Shown piece after piece: positions 53,177 to 64,000 of a stretch of DNA of 64,000 nt. The notes under the pieces were generated by a model that worked only from the letters and a program-made list of their open reading frames with translations, did not search any database and had not been told where the DNA came from. The stretch covers positions 682,001 to 746,000 of the forward strand of contig CAJINV010000020.1 in assembly GCA_905178155.1 (NCBI GenBank), read 5' to 3'. The DNA is from Amoebophrya sp. A120 (lineage: Eukaryota > Sar > Dinophyceae > Syndiniales > Amoebophryaceae). Position 1 is the stretch's first letter, and each line of letters begins with the position of its first letter. The translations under genes were made by a program, and so were the position numbers.

Positions 53177-56100
53177 ATGATTCGGGGGAAACCGCCGCGG
53201 CGGCGCCTCAGTGCGGCTGTTGCGACCTCACCGCGCAGTTCCTCCGAAAGTGCGACGCCGTTCCGGAGCTTGATAACGCGGCAAAACGAACGGAAGAGCC
53301 GCCAGCCTCCCCCGCAAATTCTACCTGTTGAAGTGAGGAAATCGGATCCACCACAAGCAGACAACAACCGCCTGCGCAGTTCGGGCAACTACAGCCTCAA
53401 CACGGGGCAACATGACGAAAGGTCAGCAGCAGGTTTGCCCCCTCGACGACTCACGTCCGGTCGTGAGTCGGTGCGGAGTGCGGCCTCATCGTCGAAGCCC
53501 CGTCGAGTCAAGCGAAGCCCCGTCGAGTCAAGACGCGTGAAGGATCAGATCAAGCACGAAATGCAGCAAGTTTTGCAGCAAGAAGACGATGTTTCTATGG
53601 TGCCTAGTATTGGCAGTAAAGCAACTACGTCGATGAAGAACCACCAGCATCCTTGGTCGCCGAAGCAAGCCCGGTCGCCGAAAGACAAAGATCAAGTTCT
53701 CCAAGCAGAAAATAGCAAAGTATCGCCGAAATCGAAACGACACAAGCCCTCCGTGAAAGAAAAGTTCCTTGAGAAAATGACCATCGGGGGGCCGCGAGGC
53801 GGGAGTAAAGACGGGATTCTTGCAAACGAGCAGTCTTCGCAGCAGCAGCAGCTTCCGGCCGCCGGCAAAGCGAGTAAGGCGATCAATGTCAATGCGGTAG
53901 ACCACCGACTGCATCATGGCGACCAAGCGCAACAGCAAGATCATCTTCGTGAAAGCGCCGATAAAAGAACTACAAACACCGATCTTCAACACCATCATCA
54001 GCAAGTTCTCCTGAAACCGATGAAGCTTCCGCATTCGCCGTTGGCCTCTCGGCGGACACGTCCACAGACCGGCGGTGGCTCGCCCGGAGGGGCTGGCGGA
54101 TCATCGTCTCCAGTTGCAGCTTATGCATTGCAAAAGTTGTATCTCACTAATCCAAATTGCATCACAATTTTTTTCAAGAAGAAAAATGGAATTTGTAATG
54201 CTGATTTGCCTAAAAAGGGATATTTGTGATGCATGATAGCAATTACAACTACGAGTACGATTACGATACTTTTGCACAGGATACAGCTTCGCAGTTCGAA
54301 GACGCTCCGGTTGTCTCGCCACGAGATACGAGTCGGAATCTGCTTTCGAAAGCTGCAGCTGCACAAGGCCAGCAAAGTTACAACCAGCAGGCCCAGGCGC
54401 AAGGTCAATTATGTCTTCCGCTGTCCCCAGCGCAGCAGCGTAATCATCAGCTACATCCTCAGCAGAAGAATCAGGTTCCGAGTACGCAGGACGCAGCCGA
54501 GGACCAGTACAGCAAGAAGAGGCTAGATGAGCAGACCTCCTCCTTCATTCTGCCGAAGTTGGTAGGGGCCGCGGTCGCATGACAAAGTTCGTCGAGGGAC
54601 TACGGTTGACTCAGCGATCTGGAAGCAGCGATTACGTCTGGTCGTGAGTCGGTGCGGAGAGCGGCCTCATCGTCGAAACTGACCACAGCCACACCGTCCT
54701 CAACGTTGCACCCCCCGCAAGAGGACGGACAAGTAGACCGCCGCCGGAGCGGCAAAGGTAACACGACCATTAAGCAGTCTTCTAAGAATCTGGTGGACCA
54801 GCAGCAGTTGGAGCTCGATTTCCTTCGGCGCCCCAGCGTGTTTGAGACTGCGGAGAACAGGTTTGCTTCGGTCCACGGGGGTAAGCGCGAAGCCTACAAC
54901 CTGTTGCTGAACCTGTGTTCTGATGACGTGGTCCGGGCGCACGGGTACGACCCGGACCGCTGGAGTTACCAAGTGTACGAGTCGCAGTGGATGACGGGGT
55001 TCCTGGTCGCTGTGGTGGCCGTCAACGTGGTGCTGATTGGTTTCGAAGCCGCCGACGAAATGAACAACAAGCCGGAGAACCAGACCTCGCAGGAGGTAGC
55101 GGACGACTTCATGTTTTCCTCCTGGTGGTTTGTGGAGCTTGGGTTTTTCATCATTTACTTGGCGGAGATATGCCTGCGGTTTCACGCGTACGAATACCGC
55201 AGTCTGTTTTTTCTCCGCGGCGACTGGTTCAACAACTCCCTTGACTCGTTGCTCCTGGCACTGCAAATCGTCGAGCTGGCTGGCGCGTCCAACATGGGCA
55301 TCGACCTCGGGTTCATGAAGATGGTGCGGCTGGCGCGGTTGACCAAGCTGAAGGCGAGCGAGAGCATCTGCATGACCTCGGCCGTGTTGATTGAGTCCAT
55401 CCTGGAGTCCGTGTTCCTCTTTTTCCTGCTCTTCCTCCTGATCACCGTGAACGCCACGGTCGTCATGGTCTACCGCGCCTCGTTCGGCAAGTTCGAGGCG
55501 GATTCGCTGGAATTCGGAACCACCGCGTTTTTCAGCGACTACGGGGCCGCGGTCTACACCTTCGTGCAGCTGACCCTGGTGGACAGCGTCTTTGACCGGT
55601 TTCGGGAGCTCACCGGCGAGGCGCCGGTGCTCGGAGTGCTGGCGATTTTGCACATTTTGCTGGGCTCGATCATGATCATGAGCCTGGTCATCGGTCTGGT
55701 CACGGACATCCAGTTCCGCACGCAGAAGGCCATGCGCCTGCAGAAAAAGCTGGAGTCGGCCGTGGAGCTCGCGAATTGGCTGATCGTAAACGTCGGGGCA
55801 GTGGATTCCCATCTGAATAGTCTCATCCTCGCACGGGAGCGCAGAAAAGAAAAAGATGAGGAAGATGGCATGGGGAAGGGTGGAATAAATCTACTCAACA
55901 AGAACAACAACAAACCACTTGATGGCGCTGCACCGGGTAACAATGAAAACGAAAAGGATGGCGTCGAAGAAGATGTTCATCTTGGGGGACAGAAGCAGGC
56001 GACAATGAAAAAGGCCGACAATGATCCTAGTTCTCCTACAAGTTCTACTCAAGACCAGCAGGCGAACGCCAGTGCTGATGCACCGCCTCCCGAGGACATC

Positions 56101-58439
56101 ACACATGCGGGCCCCAAAGAGAGCAAACCAACAGGAGACCACGTGGTGAAACACGTACTAACCAAGGAACAAGATACCGGACCCGGGCGCGAGGAGACGC
56201 AGTTGCGTGCGACGCAGGGTCTGACCATCCCGTATTGAGAGGAAAAATCCCCCCTCCCCATATCGAAAACGAAATTTGTGATGCTGTATTTGAGTACACA
56301 AATCGACTTGTAATGCTAGAAGGCCAAGAGCCGCAGTTGTGGCCTCGTTTGCAGGCAATTTGTCATGCTGTTTCCCACTTCCAGTTGCTTCCTGTCATGC
56401 TGAAGATGCAAGGCTTCCCCACGCCACCCAGCACTACAGTCCGCATCCTTTATTCCCGTCTAGCATGACAAAGCTGATTTGTGACTGCAAATCTGCATCA
56501 CAGATTTCCGTTTTGATATGGGGAGGGGGGATGTTTCTTCTTGATATCCCGGTGAGCGTGTTTTACGATCCGGTTGTGCAACGGCAGATGCGGGTGGTGG
56601 GGCACGTGAACGAAGAACACATTCCCTACGTGATTATCTCCGCGATCCAGGAAACCGCCCGGGCGGCGGGGGTCCCGGACGACGCCAACCTGCATTCCGT
56701 GACGGCGATGGCGGTCGCCGAGAGCATCTACATGCGCGAGCTGGACCTGGGCCGCGACGACGTTCTGACCGCTTTCCAGGAGACCAAGCGGGTGCGCAGC
56801 TTCATCGGGTGGCAGAGCCGCCTGCAGTTTCTCGGCATGGAGCTCCAGCGGCTGGTGCTCTATACCCTAGGGCACATCTTGGAGACAAGACCAGAAATAA
56901 CTACAACAAACAAGCAAGGCGGGTCGCCAGCTGCTGCGAAGATGTCCAGCAAAATAACTTACGACCCAACTAGTACTTCTAGTTCTGCTGGAAACTACAG
57001 AGTAAGTACAGGCACAGCTACTGGAGGGACACGACCAGCAGATGATGGGGTTCTAGCATCGGGCAGTATGATTTTCCCGGAACGTGGTTTTGCCCCGACC
57101 TCTACATCACCGGGGACCGAGTACCTGCTGCCGTCCAGTGGTAACAGCTACAAGGACCGACGAGACAGTACAACTAGCACAACTTCTGTGCAGCTGGATC
57201 CTCAAAGAACGGGCGTTGCCAGCGATCAAGCACCCTTCAGTCCTGCTGGTAGCAAAGGCACGACAAAGTTGGCAGTTCCCCGCCCGCACGGCGTGCTTCC
57301 CGAAGGGGAAGGACTCCAAGAAGGGCTAAGAACTACGAGCAGCGCCGATCATGCCGGCAGCGACCACGAGCTCCTGCTCGAGGAAAGTGATACAGACGAA
57401 ATTTTGTTCGGAGCAGAAGCGCGTCATCTTGCTGACGCCCCTGCAGCACTGCACGTGCACCTTGACGAGGCACTGCACATTTACGAGAATACCGTGCAGA
57501 ATCAGAATAGGACGTGGTCGAACCAGAGAAACAAAAACCAGAACTACCAACGAAAGAATAATGTGCGTGCCGAGGGCGAAATGGCGGGCGAGCTGCCGGC
57601 CATGTCAGTGCAGCAGGGACTGCTGACGCCGGCCATGAAGAGGCGGCTGCAGGAACGGCAGGAGCAGGGCCGGTCCTCTCTCCTGAGCCTGTTCAGTACG
57701 AACAGTCCTCCGGGCTTCCGTTCGTTCGACAGTTTGAACAGGAGCACGATGGCTAATAAGCACCTGGTTGGAGTAGACCACCACGCCGAGCTGCATACCC
57801 TGTTGCTGCAGCAGATGGCGTCTCTGGAGCGGTTGACCAAGGAACAGGACTTCTCCCAAGATATTCTGTGCAAAAGTATCGTACTCGTATTGCAATCATG
57901 CATTGCTGCAAATCCCTTTGTTAAGCTTAAGGTAAATCCGCATTACAAATTTTATTTCTCACGCTGAGGAAATTTGTAAATGCATTTATAGGACGAGTGC
58001 GATACTTTTGCAGTTCATACAAGACGACTACAGGCAACACATCCTGGCGCGGTGCACCGGCGGCCGCGGGGTCGGCGGAAATAAGAAGGGATCGTTAGGC
58101 GCGGAGATGAACAACATAGAGGCTCCTGACGCACCAGCCGCCGGCTCCTCGCCGTTGGAAAATAAAACCACGGAGGCACGGCTGCTGGAAATCATGGAGC
58201 TTTTGTACCTGAAGTGCGAGGCAGAGAACATGCTCCCTTCGTGTGGGGTCAAGTACCACAGTGCCAGCGCGGCCATCGTGGACGACTTGGTGCGGGACCG
58301 GCTGGAGCGGCAAGGGAGTACCCTCGCCTCCGTCCTGCAGAACCGCCTGCAGAACGCGCTCAGAAGCGAACTCTTGCAGCAAGGCATGCAGATCGACACG
58401 CAGGTCTTGCAAACCAGGATTGGCCACACGGTTTCGTGA
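53177..58439 (+). CDS. Single-domain voltage-gated cation channel, about 1508 aa
   Basis: Exons 53177-54121, 54289-54561 (or 54573), 54649-56232, 56552-57861 and 58025-58439; the sum is divisible by three. A polar Gln/Ser/Lys-rich N terminus of about 480 aa precedes one six-helix ion-transport domain (about residues 520-760). S1 is GFLVAVVAVNVVLIGFEA, S2 WWFVELGFFIIYLAEICLRF, S3 WFNNSLDSLLLALQIVEL, S4 KMVRLARLTKLK with spaced Arg/Lys, S5 SVFLFFLLFLLITVNATVVM, pore AAVYTFVQLTLVDSVFDRF, and S6 AILHILLGSIMIMSLVIGLV. The S4 charges support voltage sensing; the pore TLVDS resembles the Na/Ca-channel 'TxExW' site, but with Asp in place of Glu. The long C terminus is mostly disordered, with helical blocks near its middle and end. 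Such single-domain channels would act as tetramers. Ion selectivity is not certain. Confidence 0.85.
54122..54283 (+). mobile_element. Introner element, family B (copy 5)
   Basis: Left TATGCATTGCAAAAGTTGT, right ACGATACTTTTGCACAGGATA. The exact duplication CAGCT is at 54117-54121 and 54284-54288. Excision joins GTT GCA GCT to TCG CAG TTC. Confidence 0.93.
56233..56546 (+). mobile_element. Introner element, family J
   Basis: About 38-bp inverted repeats with core ATCCCCCCTCCCCATATC. The exact duplication TCCCG is at 56228-56232 and 56547-56551. Excision joins ACC ATC CCG to GTG AGC GTG; without it the channel would stop at 56236-56238. Confidence 0.93.
57862..58019 (+). mobile_element. Introner element, family B (copy 6)
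   Basis: Left has TGCAAAAGTATCGTACTCG, right CGAGTGCGATACTTTTGCA. The exact duplication CAAGA is at 57857-57861 and 58020-58024. Excision joins TCC CAA GA to C GAC TAC. Confidence 0.93.
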
Positions 58440-59677
58440 TAGAAGAAGTGCAGCTCTTTATTTGTTTTGGTTTTTCATTTTCAGATGCACGAGCTCGAGC
58501 GCGTGCACGTGAACACGTAAGGTGTGTGGGGTAGATTGATCGATGTCTAAGCCCAGACCACGTGGGTCACAGTCAAACCTTTTCTTTCTACACATCCTTA
58601 TCCATGATCGTATACGATACTAGATTGATATATTCATATTGGTACCAAAAAACGGCGTTTCTTGGCACATAATGTATGCATTTGGAAGAGCTATCGCCCG
58701 GCAACTTTTCTTTCCAGAATGAAAAAGTAATATTTTCACGCGATCACTTCGAGTATTTCTATTTTTCGTTTTCTTCAGTTTTCGCCCCAAGCGAGAGCTC
58801 GTTCTTGAAATTTCGGTGTCGGTCTTTCTCTTTCTGGTCGTGCGGCTGCTGCTGTGAAAGAGTATAAATCTATTTACTTCTTGGCTCGGATCGATTCCAT
58901 CGTACGTCATTACTGTTTTTCCTCGTCCTACTCGTTCGTCCTCGTTTGTGTAGTTTGAAAAAAGTGTAATTTATCGTCAGGCACAGGCCCTGCTCGGTAC
59001 TCCTTTTGACTCAATTGTGAATTGGTACTAGCTCGGTGGCTGGTCTCGTTCATGGATGTGGAAAGTTTCGTCTTCGTTCTCATCGTCCCCACGTTCTTTC
59101 AGGTTTTACTGAACAAACGTATACACGTCGTCGTACCTATTGAGGAACGCCCCTATGACTTGCGCTTCCTGGTTGTTTTACTGGTGTGGCTTCGCCCGTA
59201 GAAGTTTCTCCATCATTGTTTCTTCCGTCATTTCACAACAGCGGTTCTTTTCACTCCCCCCCCGCTCAGAAATTTTTCCCCGAAATAGATATCCATGAAG
59301 TTTCGAAAACAAAATGTAAAGTATGCACAAGTGCAACAACAACATGAACATGATGATGTGTGTCTGTCGTGTTGTACACCCTATTTTTTAGAAATGTCAC
59401 CAATTTCTGGCTAGTAATTCGTAGCATTTATTCCCTCGTGCTTTCCGCACAAAATTCATTCAGAAAGTAAGGAAGCTTATTCTTTATTTCTTCGTACGAT
59501 TCGCTTCTACTTCTTTTATGTTGACCACCTCCTGTCAGCTTCATCGTGGAATGATATTAGCGTGTGGTCGCCCGCCGCGGCGCCGGGCGACCCTGAAGAC
59601 GATGTAGTTGCGCGGCTTGTTTATCGCTTTCTAGAATTGGAGAATTGACAGCTGCGAACAAACGTTCTATTTTCATC
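58440..59677. other. Intergenic region
   Basis: No supported gene or RNA. Confidence 0.5.
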
Positions 59678-62600
59678 ATGTCTCACGTTCCGTGCATCGG
59701 AGTGGCGACCACAGGCGCTTTCGACGAGACAGCAAGAACTCCAAGACGAAAGCGACCCCACTTCTACAAGAACCGGGTGGCGGGTCTAAGAATTACAAGT
59801 AGAATTACCGGGGCAAGCGCCGGGTATTTGCTACTGTTTCTGGTTTGGCTATTGGGAAGAGCAGTGCATCACCTTCTGGTGCAGCACCCCTTGCTAAGGC
59901 AAGAATCCGAATCGTTGCCACTAGTACAGCAACCACCTCTACTACTCGTGGACGCGGTTACCGTCCGCCGCGTCTACAGGGACAACTACACGAGGAATAA
60001 GCAGAGGAGCGTCAGCACCAGCGTGACGAGTACAAGAACCACGGGAGCTGCGACCGGATCCAATGAGGTTCTTTTGCGACGGAGCGGCATTTCGACCGTG
60101 CAAATCGATACTGGACGAACCACACATGAGAATGATGAAGACGAGACCGCAACAGGCCCGGATTGCGAAGGCACGCTGAAATGGAAAATGGATTCGACGG
60201 CCTCGGGCGACACGGAGATCTGGAGGGACACGCACGCAGACGCCGTAAGTTACTGCAAATCTCCCGATGTGGTCCCCTCTCTTACTGCCGCACAAGCCAC
60301 CAGTTTCACCCGTCAATTCCAAACGACCCTCGAGCCGGGTACTGGAGGCAAAAACTGCGACACAGTCGAGGATGAACTGGTTCAAATGCTGAAGGGCGAT
60401 CTGGGCGACGCCGTCTTCGACAGCCAACGCACAGTCGCCTGTAGTGACCACACGGCCATCAACTGTGCCGGGCGCTGGAAAATCATCTCCGACCCGCCTT
60501 CCGATTACACAGAGGAGTACGCTGACCTAGGGCTCGCACGGCACGCAGCCATCCGGGAGTGTGTGGACCTGGGAAATGACGCTGCGGAGAATGTAAACAG
60601 GACGCTGCAATTTGTGGTCGACCAGGAATCCCTGAATGGCGGAGAATCTTGTGAGGATTTCGTCAATTCACAGAACAATCCCACGAACGTCGTGGTCAAG
60701 AACGTCGACACTGAACAAATCACACACGACGTAATCTGCAAGGACCACCAATGCGGGTGCACGAAGGGAGAGGTAGACACGAGCGACTCGGGGAAAGCCA
60801 AATGCGAAGGCACTGGGAACGAGGAACAGAATTGCGAGAAGTGCAATCAAGGGTTCAAGATTAGGGAAAACTGGCCCACCGTGAACCAGACTGGATGTGT
60901 GCCGTTTTGCGGCGGACTTCCGCCGGCTGAGTGGAGTGCCACTGATGGGACTTATTACACGTTTTGGGGTTCGCTAACCTCTACCAGCCATTGTCCGTAT
61001 TTTGTTGAGAATTTCTTGACGCAGGAACAACTACTCGTTGTCCTCTCCGAGACAGGGTTGCGCAATAGGTTTTGCAGAAAAGAATATGATCCGGAGCGCG
61101 GCCTGGGTGGGTGTTTCGAGAAGAAGCAAAGCTGCATCGAGCCGGACAGCGCTGCGGTTCAAATTTCCTCAGGATCATGGAGCTCCTCCATTTTAACCCG
61201 TGCCTCGTTGGCCCCCGGCGGGAAAATTGTTCACGCAGGCACCTTTAGGGAAGTTGACCACGCGGTCAGCATCCCCGAACTGAATCCGTCGTGCCCGAGT
61301 CGCTACCAGGGCGAGCCGAAGTTTTACTGCACCGACGGCGGAGAGCCGCTAAGTGTGACCGGTTGCACACTTATTCCCAGCGTGACGTACGAGTTTTACC
61401 TGACGATCAAGGGGGCAAGTGATACGGTTGCGGTATGAATTGCAAAAGCATCGTACTAGTATAAATTGCATTACAAATCTTCTCAGCATGAAAAATTGAA
61501 TTTGTTATGGTGTTTTACACTGGAAAGGACATTTGTCATGCATAACTGCAATTAGTACGAGTGCGATACTTTTGCACAGGATACGCGGACCTCGATAGCA
61601 ACGGGGAGTTCAAAGACGCCGTCAAGGAAGGGCTTCTGGAGTACCTTGGGAACGAAAAAGGTTTCGACCGAACCAAACTGAGCATCGAAGAAGTGACTCT
61701 GGAAGTACACAGTGCGAGCGCTTCGTCCTTCGTGCAGCTGGGAACGACCACCGCCGTAGTTGAGCGACTTGTAATAGAGGAAAACATTGAACAAAAGCAG
61801 GCGACGAGGACGCACGTCGAACTCACGCGGAAGGAAAAGAAGAACAAGAAGCTTCATACCGAAACAACAAAAGTTATCAAAGTAACCGTGGTTGTCCGGC
61901 CCACTACTGCAGATGTCGTTGTGAACAATATTTCCCTACCGGCTTCTGACGCAGACGATTACTTTGATACCGACGCGGACGCGTTGGAAAACCGGGTTAG
62001 TGACGCGCTCTTGGCTAGTACTAGCAGCCAACCAAGTGGCGCGTTGGCCTTGGCGGGTGTACAAGTCGGACGTGACTGCGATGGCTTTCTTCAGTACGAA
62101 GTTCTTGGTTCTTCCGAGCCGACAGTACTCCCTTATTACGAAAACGCCACAGACTACTGCATCCAGCTCACCTCGTGGTCCGAGGCAGTGGCCACGAATG
62201 TAACGCGGACTTTCAAAATGACTTCCCCACAAAGCGGCCAAGGGCTTGACTGCGATGCAAAGCACGCACAGCTGGAAAGGGTAGCACTGACACTTTTGAA
62301 GCTTGAGCCGGTAGTTCAGTGTAGCAAGTACGTGGAAATCGATTGCGAGGGGTACTGGCGGCTCACGCGTGTGGAGGACCACTCTGGTAATAATCAAGAA
62401 ACGGAACTATCCCAAACGGAAGCCAATCTCGCCGACGCGCAGAGTGCGGCGGGGAACGAATGTTCGAAGGAAGGGAGCGTGCTAACCGTGACGGACGTGA
62501 TACGCTTGGACTTTGTGCAAACAGTACAGCCGCGGAACGCTGGAGACAGCTGCGCAGTAGTTTCCGGGGGGAGTATGGACGCCAGCGGCACGCTACTTCC

Positions 62601-64000
62601 AGTAGAGGTCAACTGTGCTGATCACATAGTGTTTGATTGCGTTTGCAACCACGGGAACCCCGGGCCGCCGGCTCCGGTGTCTAGCGAAGGGAGCTGCACG
62701 GTCGCCGGCCATCAGAATTGCGAAAGCTGCACGACCGAGGGCTACAAAGTAAAAGACGACTGGCCGAGCACAGGCGAGAGGGGTTGTGTGCCGACGTGTG
62801 GCCCACTTCCGCCCACGTGGGACGCGACTTCCGGAACCTTTTACCGACAGGGCGGATACGAAGACGATGACTACTGCCCCATCTTCATCACAGAAGGAGA
62901 TGCACGCGCCGACGCGATTGGTGCCGCATTGCAGCAGGCTGCTGCCGGACAAACAGGACAGTCTGAGGAGGTGCAGAGGCTGTGCCTCTTTGGTGCCCAC
63001 ACCGAAGCGGACGCGGTCCCGAATTTGAGCTGCTACAAAAAATTGAAGAGCTGCATCGCCCCGGGTCGCACGACCCTGCTCCAACTCGCGGCCCATGACC
63101 GTAGTGGGTGGAACGAAGCCATTCTCACAGACGAGAGCTTACTGCCTTCAGCCTCCAAGATTCCACAAACTTCCTATCCCGGCTGGGTTGAGTCGCTCTC
63201 GTGCAAAGTGAGTGGCACGCCGCAGTTTCGTTGCGAGAAAGCCGGGGAACCACTAGAGATCGCCGGATGCGCGGCTCTGGCTCGAGCCGCGTACTGGTTC
63301 CCGTTGCAGCTCACCGCCGACCGCGACACCGCGGTGGAGGACCTGACCAACAGCGAAGCACTGAAGGAGGCCGTGCTAGACGGGTTTAAAACTTACCTCA
63401 GGGAGAAGCTACCGGGGTCGCAGGACTTGAGCGGATATGCGTTTGAAGTGACACTGGAGGTGAAGGACCACGGAGCTGGTGACAGCAGTTCGTCGTCGTC
63501 CAGTTCTTCCTCCTTCCTGCAGTTGCGGTTTTTGCAGCAGCAGAAAGAGAAACGCAAACAATCGGAGCGCGCACAGCTGCGCCTGGAGCGCATCAAGATG
63601 CACATCAGGCGTCGCGCGAGTACTGGTCAACACGCCGGGGGGCGGGCCCAAGAACATAAGGTTTTGGCACGACATGGGAAAGAAGAGCTACGAGGAAAGA
63701 AGAGTGCGCCGAATGCTCAGGAGTCTCAGCAGGTGCAACTCGAGGCCAAGGTCGAGGTCGAGGCGGCCGAGGACGCCGCCGTTGCCAATGTGAGCAGCGC
63801 TCTGTCGGCGGCGGGCACCGACGCGGCAGACAGCGACGACGGCGCAGCGGTGCCGACCAACGTGGCGGCTGCTTTGGAAAGCAGCGTCAGCGAAGCTGTG
63901 ATAGTGATTGCGAACTCGGCGGAAGAAGGTGCCGCTATTTCGGGTGTGCAAAACGTCGGCTCAGACTGCGAGGGTTCGCTCGCGTGGCGGGATTTGGGCT
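59678..64000 (+). CDS. Modular Cys-rich surface protein, 3' truncated by the window
   Basis: The first in-frame ATG is 59678. A hydrophobic stretch (GYLLLFLVWLLGRAVHHLL, about residues 50-68) suggests a signal anchor. Exon 1 ends at 61433; exon 2 runs from 61589 to the window end without a stop. The ectodomain is built of repeated modules. Each begins DCEG(T/S/Y)LxW-like (60158, about 62344, 63969), then has QNCEKC/QNCESC...GCVPFCGGLPP / GCVPTCGPLPP...TYYTFWG / TFYRQGG...CPYF / CPIF, then FYCTDGGEPLSVTGC / FRCEKAGEPLEIAGC, then a Cys-free section of about 300 aa with KEGLLEYL / LDGFKTYL. The third module begins at the window edge. Many N-x-S/T sites suit a secreted protein. I do not recognise the family; a host-contact or adhesion role is only a guess. 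Confidence 0.75.
61434..61583 (+). mobile_element. Introner element, family B (copy 7)
   Basis: TATGAATTGCAAAAGCATCG at the left and GCGATACTTTTGCACAGGATA at the right. Flanking 5-mers TGCGG (61429-61433) and CGCGG (61584-61588) differ at one base. Excision joins ACG GTT GCG G to AC CTC GAT. Confidence 0.9.

Overview
This is a nuclear window from a eukaryote. The likeliest source is an alveolate close to the parasitic dinoflagellate Amoebophrya (Syndiniales). Three things suggest this. Every recognisable gene lies on the + strand, as in dinoflagellate unidirectional gene arrays. The genes are split by introns. Many of those introns are copies of short inverted-repeat elements with target-site duplications, the 'introner' architecture reported for Amoebophrya. 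The assignment is inference and a marker gene was not seen.

Layout, all on +: a sialidase-like membrane protein, 5' truncated (4-2617); coatomer beta subunit (3957-11791, 19 exons); an unknown secreted protein (13412-15054); LYAR zinc-finger protein (17570-18725, possibly from 16922); an ankyrin protein (19646-20476); a DTWD1-type tRNA acp3U synthase (21374-23023); a TMEM144-type transporter with a long N-terminal extension (23777-27573); a basic low-complexity protein (29511-33981); organellar ribosomal protein bL20 (34984-35569); elongin C (36108-36591); a PX-WD40 protein (37512-40370); an EF-hand membrane protein (41555-42799); a Cys-containing secreted protein (44423-46036); the riboflavin enzyme RibD (47289-49770); an unknown acidic protein (50466-51848); a single-domain voltage-gated cation channel (53177-58439); and a modular Cys-rich surface protein running off the window (59678 to beyond 64000).

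The most interesting structure is about two dozen intron-forming elements. Most begin TAT and end ATA, carry inverted repeats of about 15-35 bp, and sit between 5-bp direct duplications. Removing one element plus one duplication restores the protein frame almost every time, and known family motifs continue across the junctions (RibD TAPN|PWVG, PX ITSG|PTLSW, beta-COP). Several families with unrelated inverted repeats share this rule. One element in ribD contains a second, nested foldback transposon with a TTA duplication. The coatomer gene has ordinary GT-AG introns in its 5' half and mostly introners in its 3' half.

Intergenic stretches of 0.5-1.9 kb hold only short shadow ORFs and a few repeats. 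I found no tRNA, rRNA, CRISPR array or bacterial signals. Exon ends were worked out by reading frame and homology remembered from the families; no transcript data or database search was available.
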